A DNA stretch of 64,000 nt from Isosphaeraceae bacterium EP7 (GTDB lineage: Bacteria; Planctomycetota; Planctomycetia; Isosphaerales; Isosphaeraceae), in NCBI GenBank assembly GCA_038400315.1, contig CP151667.1, forward strand, positions 6,893,174 to 6,957,173, given 5' to 3'. Positions 1 to 8,797 of the stretch are shown here, in pieces (within the stretch, counting starts at the first letter, position 1; every line of letters begins with the position of its first letter). Made by a program: the position numbers and the translations under genes. The notes under the pieces are model-generated. The model had not been told where the DNA came from. It ran no database searches and saw only the letters and a list, made by a program, of their open reading frames with translations.

Positions 1-1083
1 GAGTTCGCGGTCACGCAGAAATCGGTCATCCATGTCAGGGGTGTGGCTCAGCCGCCCCAGGGGCTGGATGTCACCGTGTCGATTTATGCCCAGGACAGCC
101 AGGGCCAGATCATCAACGGCGGCCTTCCGCTCGCCACAGTCAGGCCGAATAGCCTCGGCCAGTACAAGGCCTCGTTCCAGCTGCCGAGCCTGATCCGCAA
201 GGACACGAACACGCTCGTCGCGTTCGAGACGGCCTCCGGCTCGATCACCTCGAACCTGGCGATCAACGGCACGACGCTCTCCGGTCTCAACAGCAACCAG
301 TCGATCAATGCCACCACGCTGACGAATTTCAGCGGCTCGCTGACGATTAACGCGGGCACGCTCACGAACCTGTCCGCCTCGATCGCCAACCCCAACGGCA
401 CGATCAGCAACCTGTCGGGGCAGTTCACGATCCCCGCGGGGACGACGGTCAGCGGGATCAGCGGGTCGACCGTCACGGCGGCGGGGACCACGCTGACGCT
501 CACCGACGGAACCATCACGACGGTCGGCGGGACGCTCTCGGCTCTGGAGGGCACCCTGACCGTCCCGGCCGGAACTCCGGTCACCGTCGGGGCGACCCCA
601 GGCACGATCGGCGCCATCAACGGCACCGTCTTGCTCGCCGGCGGAACGATCAGCGCATCGACCGGCACCTTGACGGGCCAGTCGGGCACACTCGGCGCAT
701 CGACCGGAACATTCGCACAGACAGGAAGCGGGACGCTCGGCGCCCTGATCGGCACCCTCAATGGTGGCGGCGGGCTGATCGGGGCGACGACCAGCACGCT
801 GACTCAGACCGGTTCCGCCACCGAGAGCGGGCGGGGCGGGGCCGTGACGAATGGGTCGGGCACGATCAACCCGACAACGGGGACCGTGACCCAGGTTGGG
901 ACGGCCGCCATCGCCCCGACGACCGGCACGGCGACGACTCCCATCACCGAATATGCCGTCTCCAACCCGGTCGTCATCCGGATCCACGTCCCGCCGAATC
1001 TCGCCCGGGTCGCCGCGGTCCCGAGCCTCGCGAGACCGGCCCGGCCCGCCCTTCTCGGCCTGACTCGCGTTCGCCGACGTTAA
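1..1083 (+). CDS. Partial repeat-rich surface protein (5' end missing)
   Basis: The frame is open from base 1, so the start lies upstream of the window; an internal GTG at 43 is not a convincing start. The first 70 or so visible residues look like a beta-rich, Ig-like segment (DVTVSIYAQDSQGQI). The next 230 residues are low-complexity Gly/Thr/Ser/Ala sequence built on repeated GT-x-GTL/GTI units about 7-16 residues apart, as in beta-solenoid or stalk-like exported proteins. The protein ends in a basic tail (LTRVRRR) with no PEP-CTERM motif or membrane anchor. I do not recognise a named family. A role at the cell surface is inferred from composition only. A hairpin about 100 bases after the stop may end the transcript. 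Confidence 0.7.
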   Translation, partial: EFAVTQKSVIHVRGVAQPPQGLDVTVSIYAQDSQGQIINGGLPLATVRPNSLGQYKASFQLPSLIRKDTNTLVAFETASGSITSNLAINGTTLSGLNSNQSINATTLTNFSGSLTINAGTLTNLSASIANPNGTISNLSGQFTIPAGTTVSGISGSTVTAAGTTLTLTDGTITTVGGTLSALEGTLTVPAGTPVTVGATPGTIGAINGTVLLAGGTISASTGTLTGQSGTLGASTGTFAQTGSGTLGALIGTLNGGGGLIGATTSTLTQTGSATESGRGGAVTNGSGTINPTTGTVTQVGTAAIAPTTGTATTPITEYAVSNPVVIRIHVPPNLARVAAVPSLARPARPALLGLTRVRRR

Positions 1084-1187
1084 TGGCATTGGGGGCACCT
1101 CGCGAACCTCGGGCGCAGCGTCGCATCGAGAATATTCAACGGCTAGGTCGTGAGGTGCCCGCGACATTCCCCCGCCTCTACAACCCG

Positions 1188-1238
1188 GCAGCGTCAGGCC
1201 AGACGCGGTCTCCTTGCGACCGGATGGCCTGACGCTGC
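1188..1238 (+). terminator. Perfect 14-bp hairpin, possible terminator
   Basis: Arms GCAGCGTCAGGCCA (1188-1201) and TGGCCTGACGCTGC (1225-1238) pair perfectly around a 23-nt loop. It lies 105 bp after the stop of the repeat-rich gene and 70 bp before the next small gene. No T-run follows, so it could instead be an RNA-processing or regulatory hairpin. Confidence 0.35.
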
Positions 1239-1307
1239 TGCGTCGCCGTGGTATCATTGACCGGTGGAACCTGGGCCAGTTCTCGCTCTTGAACCGAGGT
1301 AGGTACG

Positions 1308-1415
1308 ATGGGGAAGGGCAATAACTCGCAGAGTAAGGAAACGAAGAAGCCGAAGAAGGGAACGCCCCCGAAGGCGACTCCCGTCAAGGCGACGCCGCCG
1401 CCCAAGAAGCCTTGA
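1308..1415 (+). CDS. 35-residue Lys/Pro-rich small protein
   Basis: An ATG preceded by a good ribosome site (GAGGT, 9 nt upstream) opens a 35-codon frame ending in TGA. The product starts MGKGNNSQSKETKKPKKG and continues with a K-A-T-P repeat and a PKKP tail. It has ten or more lysines, seven prolines, no hydrophobic core and no membrane segment, so it is probably disordered and may bind nucleic acid (inference). The start resembles other very short lysine-rich bacterial proteins of unknown function that I recall, but I cannot name a family. It ends 49 bp before the tRNA-like cloverleaf. Confidence 0.55.
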   Translation: MGKGNNSQSKETKKPKKGTPPKATPVKATPPPKKP

Positions 1416-1464
1416 TCAAGCCGTTCGGGTGCCGCCGGCCACCCTGCTGCTGCCGGTTTGCTTT

Positions 1465-1536
1465 GTAGGGGTGGAGTAGTAGGCAACTCGCCGGGCTAAT
1501 CCCCCGGAGCCGTGGGTGCGAATCCCACCCCCTGCA
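1465..1536 (+). tRNA. tRNA-like gene, anticodon read as AAU; odd or decayed
   Basis: All four stems fold. The acceptor is GTAGGGG/CCCCTGC (7 bp, one G-U) and the D-stem GAGT/ACTC has GG in its loop. The anticodon stem is CCGGG/CCCGG, and the T-stem is GTGGG/CCCAC with loop TGCGAAT. T8, T33, C56, A58 and discriminator A73 are present; CCA is not encoded. Three features are abnormal: the anticodon loop CTAATCC reads AAU, which bacteria normally do not use for Ile; position 37 is C instead of a purine; position 55 is G instead of the near-universal T. The body resembles an elongator tRNA of the Met/Ile type. It may be a diverged, specialised or dead tRNA. Confidence 0.55.
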
Positions 1537-1707
1537 CTCGAGACTTCCCGGCCGATTTCGAGGCCTTGGCCCCGAGAGAAATTCACGGGACTGAATGTGA
1601 TTGATTGCAGCCTTGACGGGGATCATGAAGTCGTTAGATTGCCGGACTTTTGTCGCGACTGATCGTCGAAGAGTACGCATCGGGCGGAGCCCGGGAGTGC
1701 CGCAGGG

Positions 1708-2631
1708 ATGCTCACCGATTGTTCATATCGATGGGCCTCGCTGGCCCTCGGGCTCGGTGTCTGCCTCGCGTCAGAGGGCTCCGCGGCAAGCGGCGCCGCG
1801 ATCTCGACCTGGTCCGGCGCATCCGCCACGGCCGGGGCGACGACTGAGACTGGTGCGACCGCATCGGCGTCCGACGCCTGGTCTCGGAAGGTCGAATATC
1901 GCGGTGCTTACGACTACGGGAGTATTGGCGGACGTTTCGTCAATGCCTCCGGCAAGGCTTCCGCCGCCGCCGGCGGCTCACCCGACAATCTCCTTTCCGT
2001 AGACACACACGCGTATGCCGAGAACCCCGGCACGATCGAAGGGACGAGCGTCCACGGCGGAGCCGCCACGGCCTCGGCCCGGTGGAGTGGAGATTTCTTG
2101 ACCATCTCGCCGCCGCAGGGGATGGCGATCCCCGACTCAGTCCAGCTCCATTTCGGAATTGAATTCAACCGTCAATCCGATCAAGGCAATTTTTGGAATG
2201 AATATTTTCGCTTCGGACCGGCCACGGTTGTGGCGAACGAGAAGACGTTCAATCTCCGTGACTATTGGCGGGATACAGAATTACCCAGATTCGACTCCGC
2301 CGGTCCCGACTCCCCGGTCGGCCGCTTTCACATTGATTTGCCCGTGAACGCTGCGGGCCTGAGTGCACCGTTCTCACTCTCACTTGAAGCCTCATCCTTT
2401 GCGGTGGCGCACAGCAACGATCGAGGCGACGTCGATCACAGGCTCCGCCTGAGCCTGCTCGGGGTGACTCTCGCTGACGGGACTTCCCTGGGCTCGCTCG
2501 GCTATCAGGTCTCCTTCGCCTCGGGGCTCTCCTCGCCCGAGCCCGTCCCGGAGCCCGCCTCCGTCGCCATCTGGACACTTGGCGCAGCGGCGTGCATCGT
2601 GGCCGCGCGTCGCCGGAAGCAGTGGAACTGA
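1708..2631 (+). CDS. PEP-CTERM sorting-domain protein
   Basis: A 307-residue exported protein. Residues 1-27 form a signal peptide (hydrophobic ALGLGVCLA then SAA). The C-terminus carries the full PEP-CTERM signal: VPEP at 280-283, a membrane segment near 286-300, then RRRK. In known systems an exosortase cuts this tag and releases the protein to the outside or to the exopolysaccharide layer; no exosortase is in this window. The middle is beta-rich with many aromatic and acidic residues and no domain I can name. The ATG at 1708 is chosen because it is followed at once by the signal peptide; GGGAG lies about 15 nt upstream, so the ribosome site is weak. Confidence 0.85.
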   Translation: MLTDCSYRWASLALGLGVCLASEGSAASGAAISTWSGASATAGATTETGATASASDAWSRKVEYRGAYDYGSIGGRFVNASGKASAAAGGSPDNLLSVDTHAYAENPGTIEGTSVHGGAATASARWSGDFLTISPPQGMAIPDSVQLHFGIEFNRQSDQGNFWNEYFRFGPATVVANEKTFNLRDYWRDTELPRFDSAGPDSPVGRFHIDLPVNAAGLSAPFSLSLEASSFAVAHSNDRGDVDHRLRLSLLGVTLADGTSLGSLGYQVSFASGLSSPEPVPEPASVAIWTLGAAACIVAARRRKQWN

Positions 2632-3138
2632 TCAAACTCGCCGACGGTCGGAAGCATTGAGGTGGCATCGCCTGTCCCCGCTTCGACCTGGCTCTCACTC
2701 ATCCGAAAACCGCGATTCGCCTTGTCTCGGCCATGCGGCTCCAGCGAGGTCTGGGTGGTTGGCGATAGAGAAAGTCGAGGGCTCGCACTCTCGAGCCTGC
2801 CGCGGGCGACTTCAGGCTGTAGAATTGATGGATGGACCGGGATCGAAGGCCCGGCACCCGTGTGAGGGGCGTCGACGATCGGGATTTGTTTGCCTTCGAG
2901 CTTGGCGTACCATGTCAGGCAAGAAGAGCGACCGCCGCACGCATCGTCTCCGGTTGCCTCGCAGCCGGGATTGAGGGCCGGCCTGGTCGGATTCTGCCAG
3001 AGAATGAGCGGCCCCGGGCGAAGACATGAAGGGGCCGATCCGCCGCAACTGGCCGACAACGGCCCCCTTCCGCCAGCGCTTGCACGAATCCAAACGGCCG
3101 GCCCGAGACGAACCGAGCCCGAATCGAGGACCGTCACG
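2632..3138. other. 507-bp gap without a convincing gene
   Basis: Only short frames with poor composition occur here, including a 20-codon frame starting at 2910. A small hairpin (GGCTCG...CGAGCC, near 2784-2801) without a T-run could end the PEP-CTERM transcript. The gap must also hold the promoter of the following GTPase gene cluster, but no clear -35/-10 pair is visible. Confidence 0.5.
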
Positions 3139-4206
3139 ATGTTCGATCATGCTCAGAAAAGTCGCTGGGGCCGGATGTTCACGATCTTCGTCGTCGGTCT
3201 CCTGGCCATGGTGGTCCCGATCCCGCGATCGGTGCGAAGGTCGTTGCGAAGGACTTACCGTTCCCAGCTCCTCGTCGCCAGCCTCCTGATCTCGCTCGTT
3301 CCAATCGGAACGGCGCAGGCGGGCAAGGTAGGCTGGCTGGATGACGTGGTCCAGGAAGTCGTCCGCGAGGCCAAGGCCGGCGGGCGGGTGGCGGCCCGGG
3401 GTGGAGACGGCGCGACGGCCTCGACAAAGGCGGCGGGACGACTGTTCGCCGGCGAGGCGGGCGAGAGCCTGGAGAGCCTTGCCCGGCGTCATGACGACAT
3501 CGCCCGGTTCGGCCGCTCCGCCGAGCCCGCGTCCGACGTCCTGATGCAGACCCGGTTCGCACGCCTGCTGAAGCCCGAGCCCGAGATGGTCCGGACCTTC
3601 GCGGCCCTGAGCCCGGCCGAGCGGAGGCTGGTCGTCGAGGTGGGCGAGGCCGCCCAGCGCCTGGCCCTGCGATATCCGGGACAGGCCGACACCATGATCC
3701 GGGCCCTGGGCACCGAAGGGCTCTCGGCCGTGCGGGTTTATGGCGACGACGTGGCCGAGGTGATTGTGAAGGAAGGGCCAGGCTCGGTCGACGTCCTTCG
3801 CAAGACGGGCCGAGGGGGCTGGAAGTTCTTCACCGAGACCGTGCTTCCCAATAAAGGGAAGCTGGCCGCAGCGGGTGTGCTGGCGGCGTTCCTGGCCGCC
3901 CCCGACAAGTTCGTGGACACCGCCGGACGCGTGACCGAGTACGCCGTGGCCGAGTTTGCCAAGGCAGGGCTGAGCCTGGGCGGTGCGGCCACGCGCGGGC
4001 TGGAGTCGGCCGTGGGGAGCACCCTGGCCGCCTACGGCCTGAACTTCGCCGCGGCGCGATATCTGGGCATGGGCCTTGCCGGCTGCGTGATCGTGCTGGC
4101 CACGATGGTGCTCATCGGCCTGCCCGTGGCCTGGGCCCTCCGCCCGTTCACCGGCCTGGCTCGCCTGGCCAGCGCGCCGTTCCGTCGGTCGGTGCGGGTG
4201 GGATGA
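3139..4206 (+). CDS. Membrane protein of unknown function, first gene of GTPase cluster
   Basis: A 355-residue protein starting at ATG 3139 with GAGGA 8 nt upstream. It has hydrophobic segments near 13-30 and 43-62, the second ending TAQA like a signal peptide. A long helical, charged middle follows (65-250, rich in E, R and A), and a membrane helix near 310-340 precedes a basic tail. No catalytic motif is visible and I do not recognise a family. It is followed after 66 bp by the PEGA-like membrane gene, and then by the hydrolase, GTPase and GAP1-N-like genes on the same strand. A structural or scaffold role in that complex is inference. Confidence 0.7.
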   Translation: MFDHAQKSRWGRMFTIFVVGLLAMVVPIPRSVRRSLRRTYRSQLLVASLLISLVPIGTAQAGKVGWLDDVVQEVVREAKAGGRVAARGGDGATASTKAAGRLFAGEAGESLESLARRHDDIARFGRSAEPASDVLMQTRFARLLKPEPEMVRTFAALSPAERRLVVEVGEAAQRLALRYPGQADTMIRALGTEGLSAVRVYGDDVAEVIVKEGPGSVDVLRKTGRGGWKFFTETVLPNKGKLAAAGVLAAFLAAPDKFVDTAGRVTEYAVAEFAKAGLSLGGAATRGLESAVGSTLAAYGLNFAAARYLGMGLAGCVIVLATMVLIGLPVAWALRPFTGLARLASAPFRRSVRVG

Positions 4207-4272
4207 GCAGATGAGGATCGTCGGGGCGAAACCTGTCCGCCCTGACCTCGCCCGAGGGAGGGGAGCGTAGCC

Positions 4273-5013
4273 ATGCCCACCGAACTTCGGCCTTCCGGTC
4301 GGACGGCGATCTCCGTCCGATGCCTGAATCCGAGGAGCAAGATTTCGGTGGGCTCGGGGACGGTCTACGTCGACGGCCGGAGGGTCGGCCTCACGATCGC
4401 GGGCAAGGATCGGGCGTTCCGGGTCCGGCCTGGCATTCACACGGTCGAGGTGCGATATGGGATGTCGCGGTCGAACGAGGTGGACCTGAAGCTGGCCCCC
4501 GGCGATCAGGCGGCGCTCGCCTTCAAGCTGGGCGGAGGCTCTCGGCCGATGTTCGGCTCGGTGAGCGCTCTGTCGTGCTACATGGCGTTGCTGCCGATCC
4601 TCGTGGGGCTTGCCTACGCGGCGCGTGAGCCCTGGGGGAATCTTGTCCCTGCCGTGTTGAACGCGACCACGTTCACGCAGGCCATGATGCCCTGGCTCTA
4701 TTACGTCGCCCCGGGGTTGTCGTCCTGGACGGTCCTGGCGCTGCTCCTCAACCTGGTCTGGCTAGCTGGCCTGCCGCTGGTCTTGCTCAATCGGGGGCCG
4801 GGCACCGGGGAGTTGCTGCGCCAGGTGCTGGGCGGTGGCGAGATCATCCTGAAGCAGGAAGACCGGCTGGCGAGCCTCTCGCCGATCGACCTGATGGTGA
4901 CCGATCCGGGGCCGACGCCGGAGGATCATCTGAGCTTGCAGGCCGCGAGGAACGCACGGGCGACGTTGCGTAGCGTGCAGCGGCCGGCATCGCGGGATGA
5001 ACCGGCCGAATAA
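4273..5013 (+). CDS. PEGA-like domain membrane protein
   Basis: A 246-residue protein with a strong ribosome site (GGGAGGGGAG). Residues 25-75 contain VYVDGRRVG, then VRPGIHTVEV, the pattern of PEGA-type small beta domains (a displayed loop of the form xVDGxxxG, then PGxHxVxV). Two membrane helices follow at about 98-117 and 151-172, and a soluble tail of about 70 residues ends the protein. PEGA domains usually sit on the outside of the membrane on surface proteins or kinases; their ligand is uncertain. The gene lies between the helical membrane gene and the hydrolase lipoprotein and is probably co-transcribed with them. Confidence 0.7.
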   Translation: MPTELRPSGRTAISVRCLNPRSKISVGSGTVYVDGRRVGLTIAGKDRAFRVRPGIHTVEVRYGMSRSNEVDLKLAPGDQAALAFKLGGGSRPMFGSVSALSCYMALLPILVGLAYAAREPWGNLVPAVLNATTFTQAMMPWLYYVAPGLSSWTVLALLLNLVWLAGLPLVLLNRGPGTGELLRQVLGGGEIILKQEDRLASLSPIDLMVTDPGPTPEDHLSLQAARNARATLRSVQRPASRDEPAE

Positions 5014-5170
5014 TCAGGGGGACTTACCCGGTGCTGGCGATCACGCGGACGGATCCGTTGAAGCCAGGGGTGGGTGGATCCGGCGGCGGAGCTCCCATCT
5101 GGATCATGAGGTAGAGTTGCCGATTCCCCCGGATTCCCCGGGAGATCCGCCAACATTCCCGGGGACTAGG

Positions 5171-6391
5171 ATGGTCTGGACGAGGCTGATCCCTGGACCC
5201 GGGCCCGGTTTGGTGGCGGCGCTGATGTTGATTACGTCGGCGGGGTGTGCCTCGCCCGGGGTGCGTGCGGCCGGGGGAGACACGCAGGAATCCAAGGGCT
5301 TCCTCCTCTTCGCCAACAACGGCAAGGTGCCCGAGCTGGAAGTGCCGAGGCTGAAGGGGCCGGACGACGTGGCGCCCGGGAAGGCGGGGGCGGAGTCGAC
5401 CGGGGTGGAGACCTGGATGGTCCACACCCGCGCTTCCGAGCAGACGACCCACTCGGATTTCTGGCGGACGATGGACGTCTCCCAGATCGATCCGGCCGGG
5501 GGTGCGCCCAAGCCCGCCCCTGCCAGAACCCTCCTCAATTTGATGGCGGGGCGGACGGTCGTCATCCTGGTGCACGGCAACAACTACTCGTATGAGGCGT
5601 CGACCCGCGAGGCGCTGCGGGTGCGGGACGAGCTGGCCGGCGGCGGCGGGTTCACTTCGGATGCCCTGTTCCTGATCTTCGACTGGCCGAGCGAGCGATT
5701 GCGCCCGGGCCTCGTCGGCGACCTGAACGAGAAGGCCCGGCGGTCGAGGATCGCCGGCTCGCACCTGGCGATGTTCCTGCGCGAGGCGCCTCCCGAGACG
5801 AAAGTCTGCCTAATGGGCCAGAGCGACGGCGGGCGTGTGGTGCTCACCACGCTGCACTTGCTCTCGGGGGCTGAACTCCCCAAGTTCTTGAAGGAACCCG
5901 CGATCCAGCTGGAATCGGGCCGCTCCGACCTCCACATGCGTGTCGTGACGCTGGAAGCCGCCGTCGGCCACCACTGGATGAACCCCGGCGAGCGGCTTCA
6001 GCACGCGGTGGGGATGACCGAGGGTTGGCTGAATCTCTTCAATCGCTTCGACTACGCGCTCGCGGTTTATGGCCTGGGTCAGTACACGGGAGTGAGGTCG
6101 GCACTCGGCCGTAGCGGCCTGCGGCCGGATGACTTGCGCAAGCTGGGGGATCAGACCTGCCTGATCGAGCAGATGGAGCTGCACTCCATCGGCGGACTCC
6201 GCCACCTGATCTATGTCGAGGCATTGTCCGACCCCGAGGTGCTCCAGAGAGTCACGCGATACACGTCGTGGGCCCCGGTGCCCGTCGACCCGGGAGGCAA
6301 ACCTTCGCAGCCCAGCGGCGGGTCGGTCGACTCCGGCGGACCTGGGTCCGACCTGACGCCGATCTTCGAAGGGATGCCCAATCTTCGCTAG
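5171..6391 (+). CDS. Alpha/beta-hydrolase lipoprotein (DUF900-like)
   Basis: A 406-residue protein. Starting at ATG 5171 gives a textbook lipoprotein leader: a hydrophobic run (GLVAALMLITSAGC) with lipidated Cys26. An upstream in-frame ATG at 4997 would bury that leader and overlap the previous gene. The hydrolase core shows VILVHGNN at 132-138 (oxyanion-hole HG), LIFDWPS at 168-174, and the nucleophile elbow GQSDGG with Ser218. His338 or His345 may complete the triad. The elbow is GQSDG rather than the common GHSMG. DUF900 enzymes have no well-established substrate. It sits in the GTPase cluster, so a membrane-tethered lipase, esterase or effector role is possible (inference). Confidence 0.75.
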   Translation: MVWTRLIPGPGPGLVAALMLITSAGCASPGVRAAGGDTQESKGFLLFANNGKVPELEVPRLKGPDDVAPGKAGAESTGVETWMVHTRASEQTTHSDFWRTMDVSQIDPAGGAPKPAPARTLLNLMAGRTVVILVHGNNYSYEASTREALRVRDELAGGGGFTSDALFLIFDWPSERLRPGLVGDLNEKARRSRIAGSHLAMFLREAPPETKVCLMGQSDGGRVVLTTLHLLSGAELPKFLKEPAIQLESGRSDLHMRVVTLEAAVGHHWMNPGERLQHAVGMTEGWLNLFNRFDYALAVYGLGQYTGVRSALGRSGLRPDDLRKLGDQTCLIEQMELHSIGGLRHLIYVEALSDPEVLQRVTRYTSWAPVPVDPGGKPSQPSGGSVDSGGPGSDLTPIFEGMPNLR

Positions 6392-6480
6392 ACGCGAACG
6401 AACCGATGGGGGGATGATGGGGCGGGCGAAGGTGTCTGCGCCCGGGTGGTGGACGAGGCCGAAGGAGTAGGACCCGTCGC

Positions 6481-8790
6481 ATGTCGAACCGGCGCAAGGC
6501 CCATCTCGACGCGTTGGAAGCCCGGCTGACCGGGCCCAGGCGCATCGCCCTCTTCGGCCACCGGGACGTGGGCAAGACGACCCTGCTGGCGATGTTCTAC
6601 CGCCAGGCGTCGACGGGCCAGATCCCGGGGCTCAGGCTGGCGGCCGTCGACGCCACCAGCGCCGAATACCTGGCCGAGAAGATCGCGCAGATCGAGTCGG
6701 GCGAGCCCCCCGCCGGCACCCTGGCCGAGACCGAGCTGCGTCTACGGCTCTACCACGGCCGGGCGCGGTTCGACCTGATCGTGCGGGACTACCAGGGGGA
6801 GCACGTCACCCTGGGCTCCGACGAGCCGATCCAGGCCTTCTTCGCCGAGTGCGACGCCGTGCTGCTCTGCCTCGACCCCGAGGGGCCCGCCAGCCCGGCC
6901 GAGCGCCGGCGGCGGCAGCAGGAGGTGGAGAACCTCCTGGAACGGTACATCGAGAAGTCCGACGACGCCACCACCGACCGGCCGGTCGCCCTGGTCCTGA
7001 CCAAGTTCGACCGCGTTCCCTACCGGGACGAGGGTGACGGCGCGGTGGTCGAGCACCTGGTCGAGGCCCGCTACGGGATGACCCGGCACTTGCTGAGCAC
7101 CCACGCCCCCCGCAGCGCCATGTTCGCCGTCAGCTCCTACGGCCACGGCGCCGTCGGCGGCCGGCCCCCCGCCGAGCTTCACCCGATGGGCCTGGAAGGC
7201 CCCCTGGTCTGGCTGGCCGAACAACTCGAGGCCGGCGACCACGAACGCCTGGAATGGCTCTGGGACCTGGCCCCCGACGACCTCCCCAGGCTAAGCCGGT
7301 GCGTCGCCTCCTACGAGCAACGCTACCCGCGCTCCGAGCGGCTCGACACGCTGCACTCAAAGCTGGCCACGCTCAGGCGGCGACGCAATCGTCGGGTCGG
7401 GGCCAGGCTGGTGCTCGCACTGGGGCTCCTCGTCGCTGGCGTGGCGGGATACGACGCCCTGGGGTTCCAGGCAGCCTCGACCTTCGAGCGAAATCATGCG
7501 GCCCCCGCGGTGGCCAAGCGCTGGGAAGACCTGATCGCCTGGCATCCGTCGATGGGCGTCTTCTGGCCGTCCTACTCGAGGCGGGCCGAGCGCAAGCTTG
7601 CCGAATGGCGGGTGAAGGCCGCTGACGTCCGCGAGACGGTCGGGGCTCCCGACCCCGGCCTGACCGAGCAGCTTACCAGGCTGAAGGTGCAGTCGCCCGA
7701 TCTCGCCCCGGCAATCAAGAAGGTGGAGGAACGCCGCAGCCAGGCCGAGCACGACGCACGCTGGAAGGCCCTGAAGGCCGACGCACTGGCCGCGGCCGAT
7801 CAGCCCGAGAAGCCGATGGACCTGGCGCGTGCCTTCCTGAGGGAGTTCCCCGACTCGGCCCACAAGGATGAAGCCCTGGCCCTGATCAACTCGATGCGCA
7901 GCAAGGTGGACGACCGCGCCGCGCTGGAGGAGCGCGACCTGATCGACGACCTGGTCCGCGCGTCGAAGCTGCCCAATGCCGACCTGGCCGACGTGATCGC
8001 CCGCGCCCAGATCTTCATGAGCGAGCACCCGCGCAGCCGCTGGCGGGGCGAGGCCAACGACCTCCTTGAGCGGTCGGTCAAGCAGGTGGACGACCGCGAC
8101 ATCGAGCGAGCCCGCCAGTTCTCGCGCGACCACCGCACCAGCTTCGCCGCGCGAATCGAGCGCTATGACGACTACCTGAAGGCCCACCGCGACGGCGGCC
8201 AGTCGATCAGCGAGGCCACCGAAGCCAAGAACCGGATCCTGGCCGAGTGGGACGCCTATTCTTACAGGCTGGCCTACGACCATTGGGTCGCCCACCCCGA
8301 CGACGCCGCCGAGGTGGCCACCCGACTGCGGTCCTATCTGCAAGACCACCCCGACGGGCATTACACCCGGGACGCCCAGACGTTCGTCACCTGGTGGGAG
8401 AAGGTCATCGCGCCCGGGCAATATCGGGTGACCCTGAAGTGGGGCGAGTTCCCCCCCGAGGTCGGCAAGAACCTGGCCGTCGTCCTCGAGGTCGCCGGCG
8501 TGACGCACGGACCTTCGCCGGTGATCCCCAATACCTTGCGGCCGATCTGGCAGTATACGTTCCCTCGGCCGATCACCTGGAAGCTGGGCGACCCCGTGAC
8601 CATCAAGGTGGTGCGCGACGTCGGCTGGTTCTCCAGCAATCTGAAGCCCCTGATCACCTTGCAGACCCCCAAGGGGGATGCGCTCGGGATGCGGCTTCTG
8701 ACCGGTCCGATCAAGCCCTCACGCGGCGGGAAGACGACCTTGGTCTTCGAGTCCGACTTCGCCATCCCGCGCCTGACCCGACCGGATTGA
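6481..8790 (+). CDS. Membrane-anchored TRAFAC-type GTPase with long helical stalk
   Basis: A 769-residue protein. The GTPase motifs are clear: G1 GHRDVGKT at 26-33, G3 DYQG at 103-106 and G4 TKFD at 174-177, followed by a helical region and a basic stretch (RRRRNRR). A single membrane helix lies near 308-326. Residues 330-630 are charged helical sequence with TPR/coiled-coil character. Residues from about 645 to 765 are beta-rich and look C2-like or sandwich-like. The GTPase should face the cytoplasm (inference). It resembles the GTPases that accompany GAP1-type proteins, and its partner gene begins 7 bp after the stop. Membrane remodelling, secretion or a defence response are all possible; nothing here decides between them. 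Confidence 0.8.
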   Translation: MSNRRKAHLDALEARLTGPRRIALFGHRDVGKTTLLAMFYRQASTGQIPGLRLAAVDATSAEYLAEKIAQIESGEPPAGTLAETELRLRLYHGRARFDLIVRDYQGEHVTLGSDEPIQAFFAECDAVLLCLDPEGPASPAERRRRQQEVENLLERYIEKSDDATTDRPVALVLTKFDRVPYRDEGDGAVVEHLVEARYGMTRHLLSTHAPRSAMFAVSSYGHGAVGGRPPAELHPMGLEGPLVWLAEQLEAGDHERLEWLWDLAPDDLPRLSRCVASYEQRYPRSERLDTLHSKLATLRRRRNRRVGARLVLALGLLVAGVAGYDALGFQAASTFERNHAAPAVAKRWEDLIAWHPSMGVFWPSYSRRAERKLAEWRVKAADVRETVGAPDPGLTEQLTRLKVQSPDLAPAIKKVEERRSQAEHDARWKALKADALAAADQPEKPMDLARAFLREFPDSAHKDEALALINSMRSKVDDRAALEERDLIDDLVRASKLPNADLADVIARAQIFMSEHPRSRWRGEANDLLERSVKQVDDRDIERARQFSRDHRTSFAARIERYDDYLKAHRDGGQSISEATEAKNRILAEWDAYSYRLAYDHWVAHPDDAAEVATRLRSYLQDHPDGHYTRDAQTFVTWWEKVIAPGQYRVTLKWGEFPPEVGKNLAVVLEVAGVTHGPSPVIPNTLRPIWQYTFPRPITWKLGDPVTIKVVRDVGWFSSNLKPLITLQTPKGDALGMRLLTGPIKPSRGGKTTLVFESDFAIPRLTRPD

Positions 8791-8797
8791 GCCCAAC

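Noticed and set aside
2910-2972. A 20-codon Lys/Arg-rich plus-strand frame upstream of the GTPase cluster
   Set aside because: No ribosome site and too short; the composition is not unusual for this DNA.
2812-4440. A 542-codon minus-strand frame opposite the first GTPase-cluster gene
   Set aside because: No ribosome site, low-complexity shadow composition, and the plus-strand gene has a good ribosome site and membrane segments.
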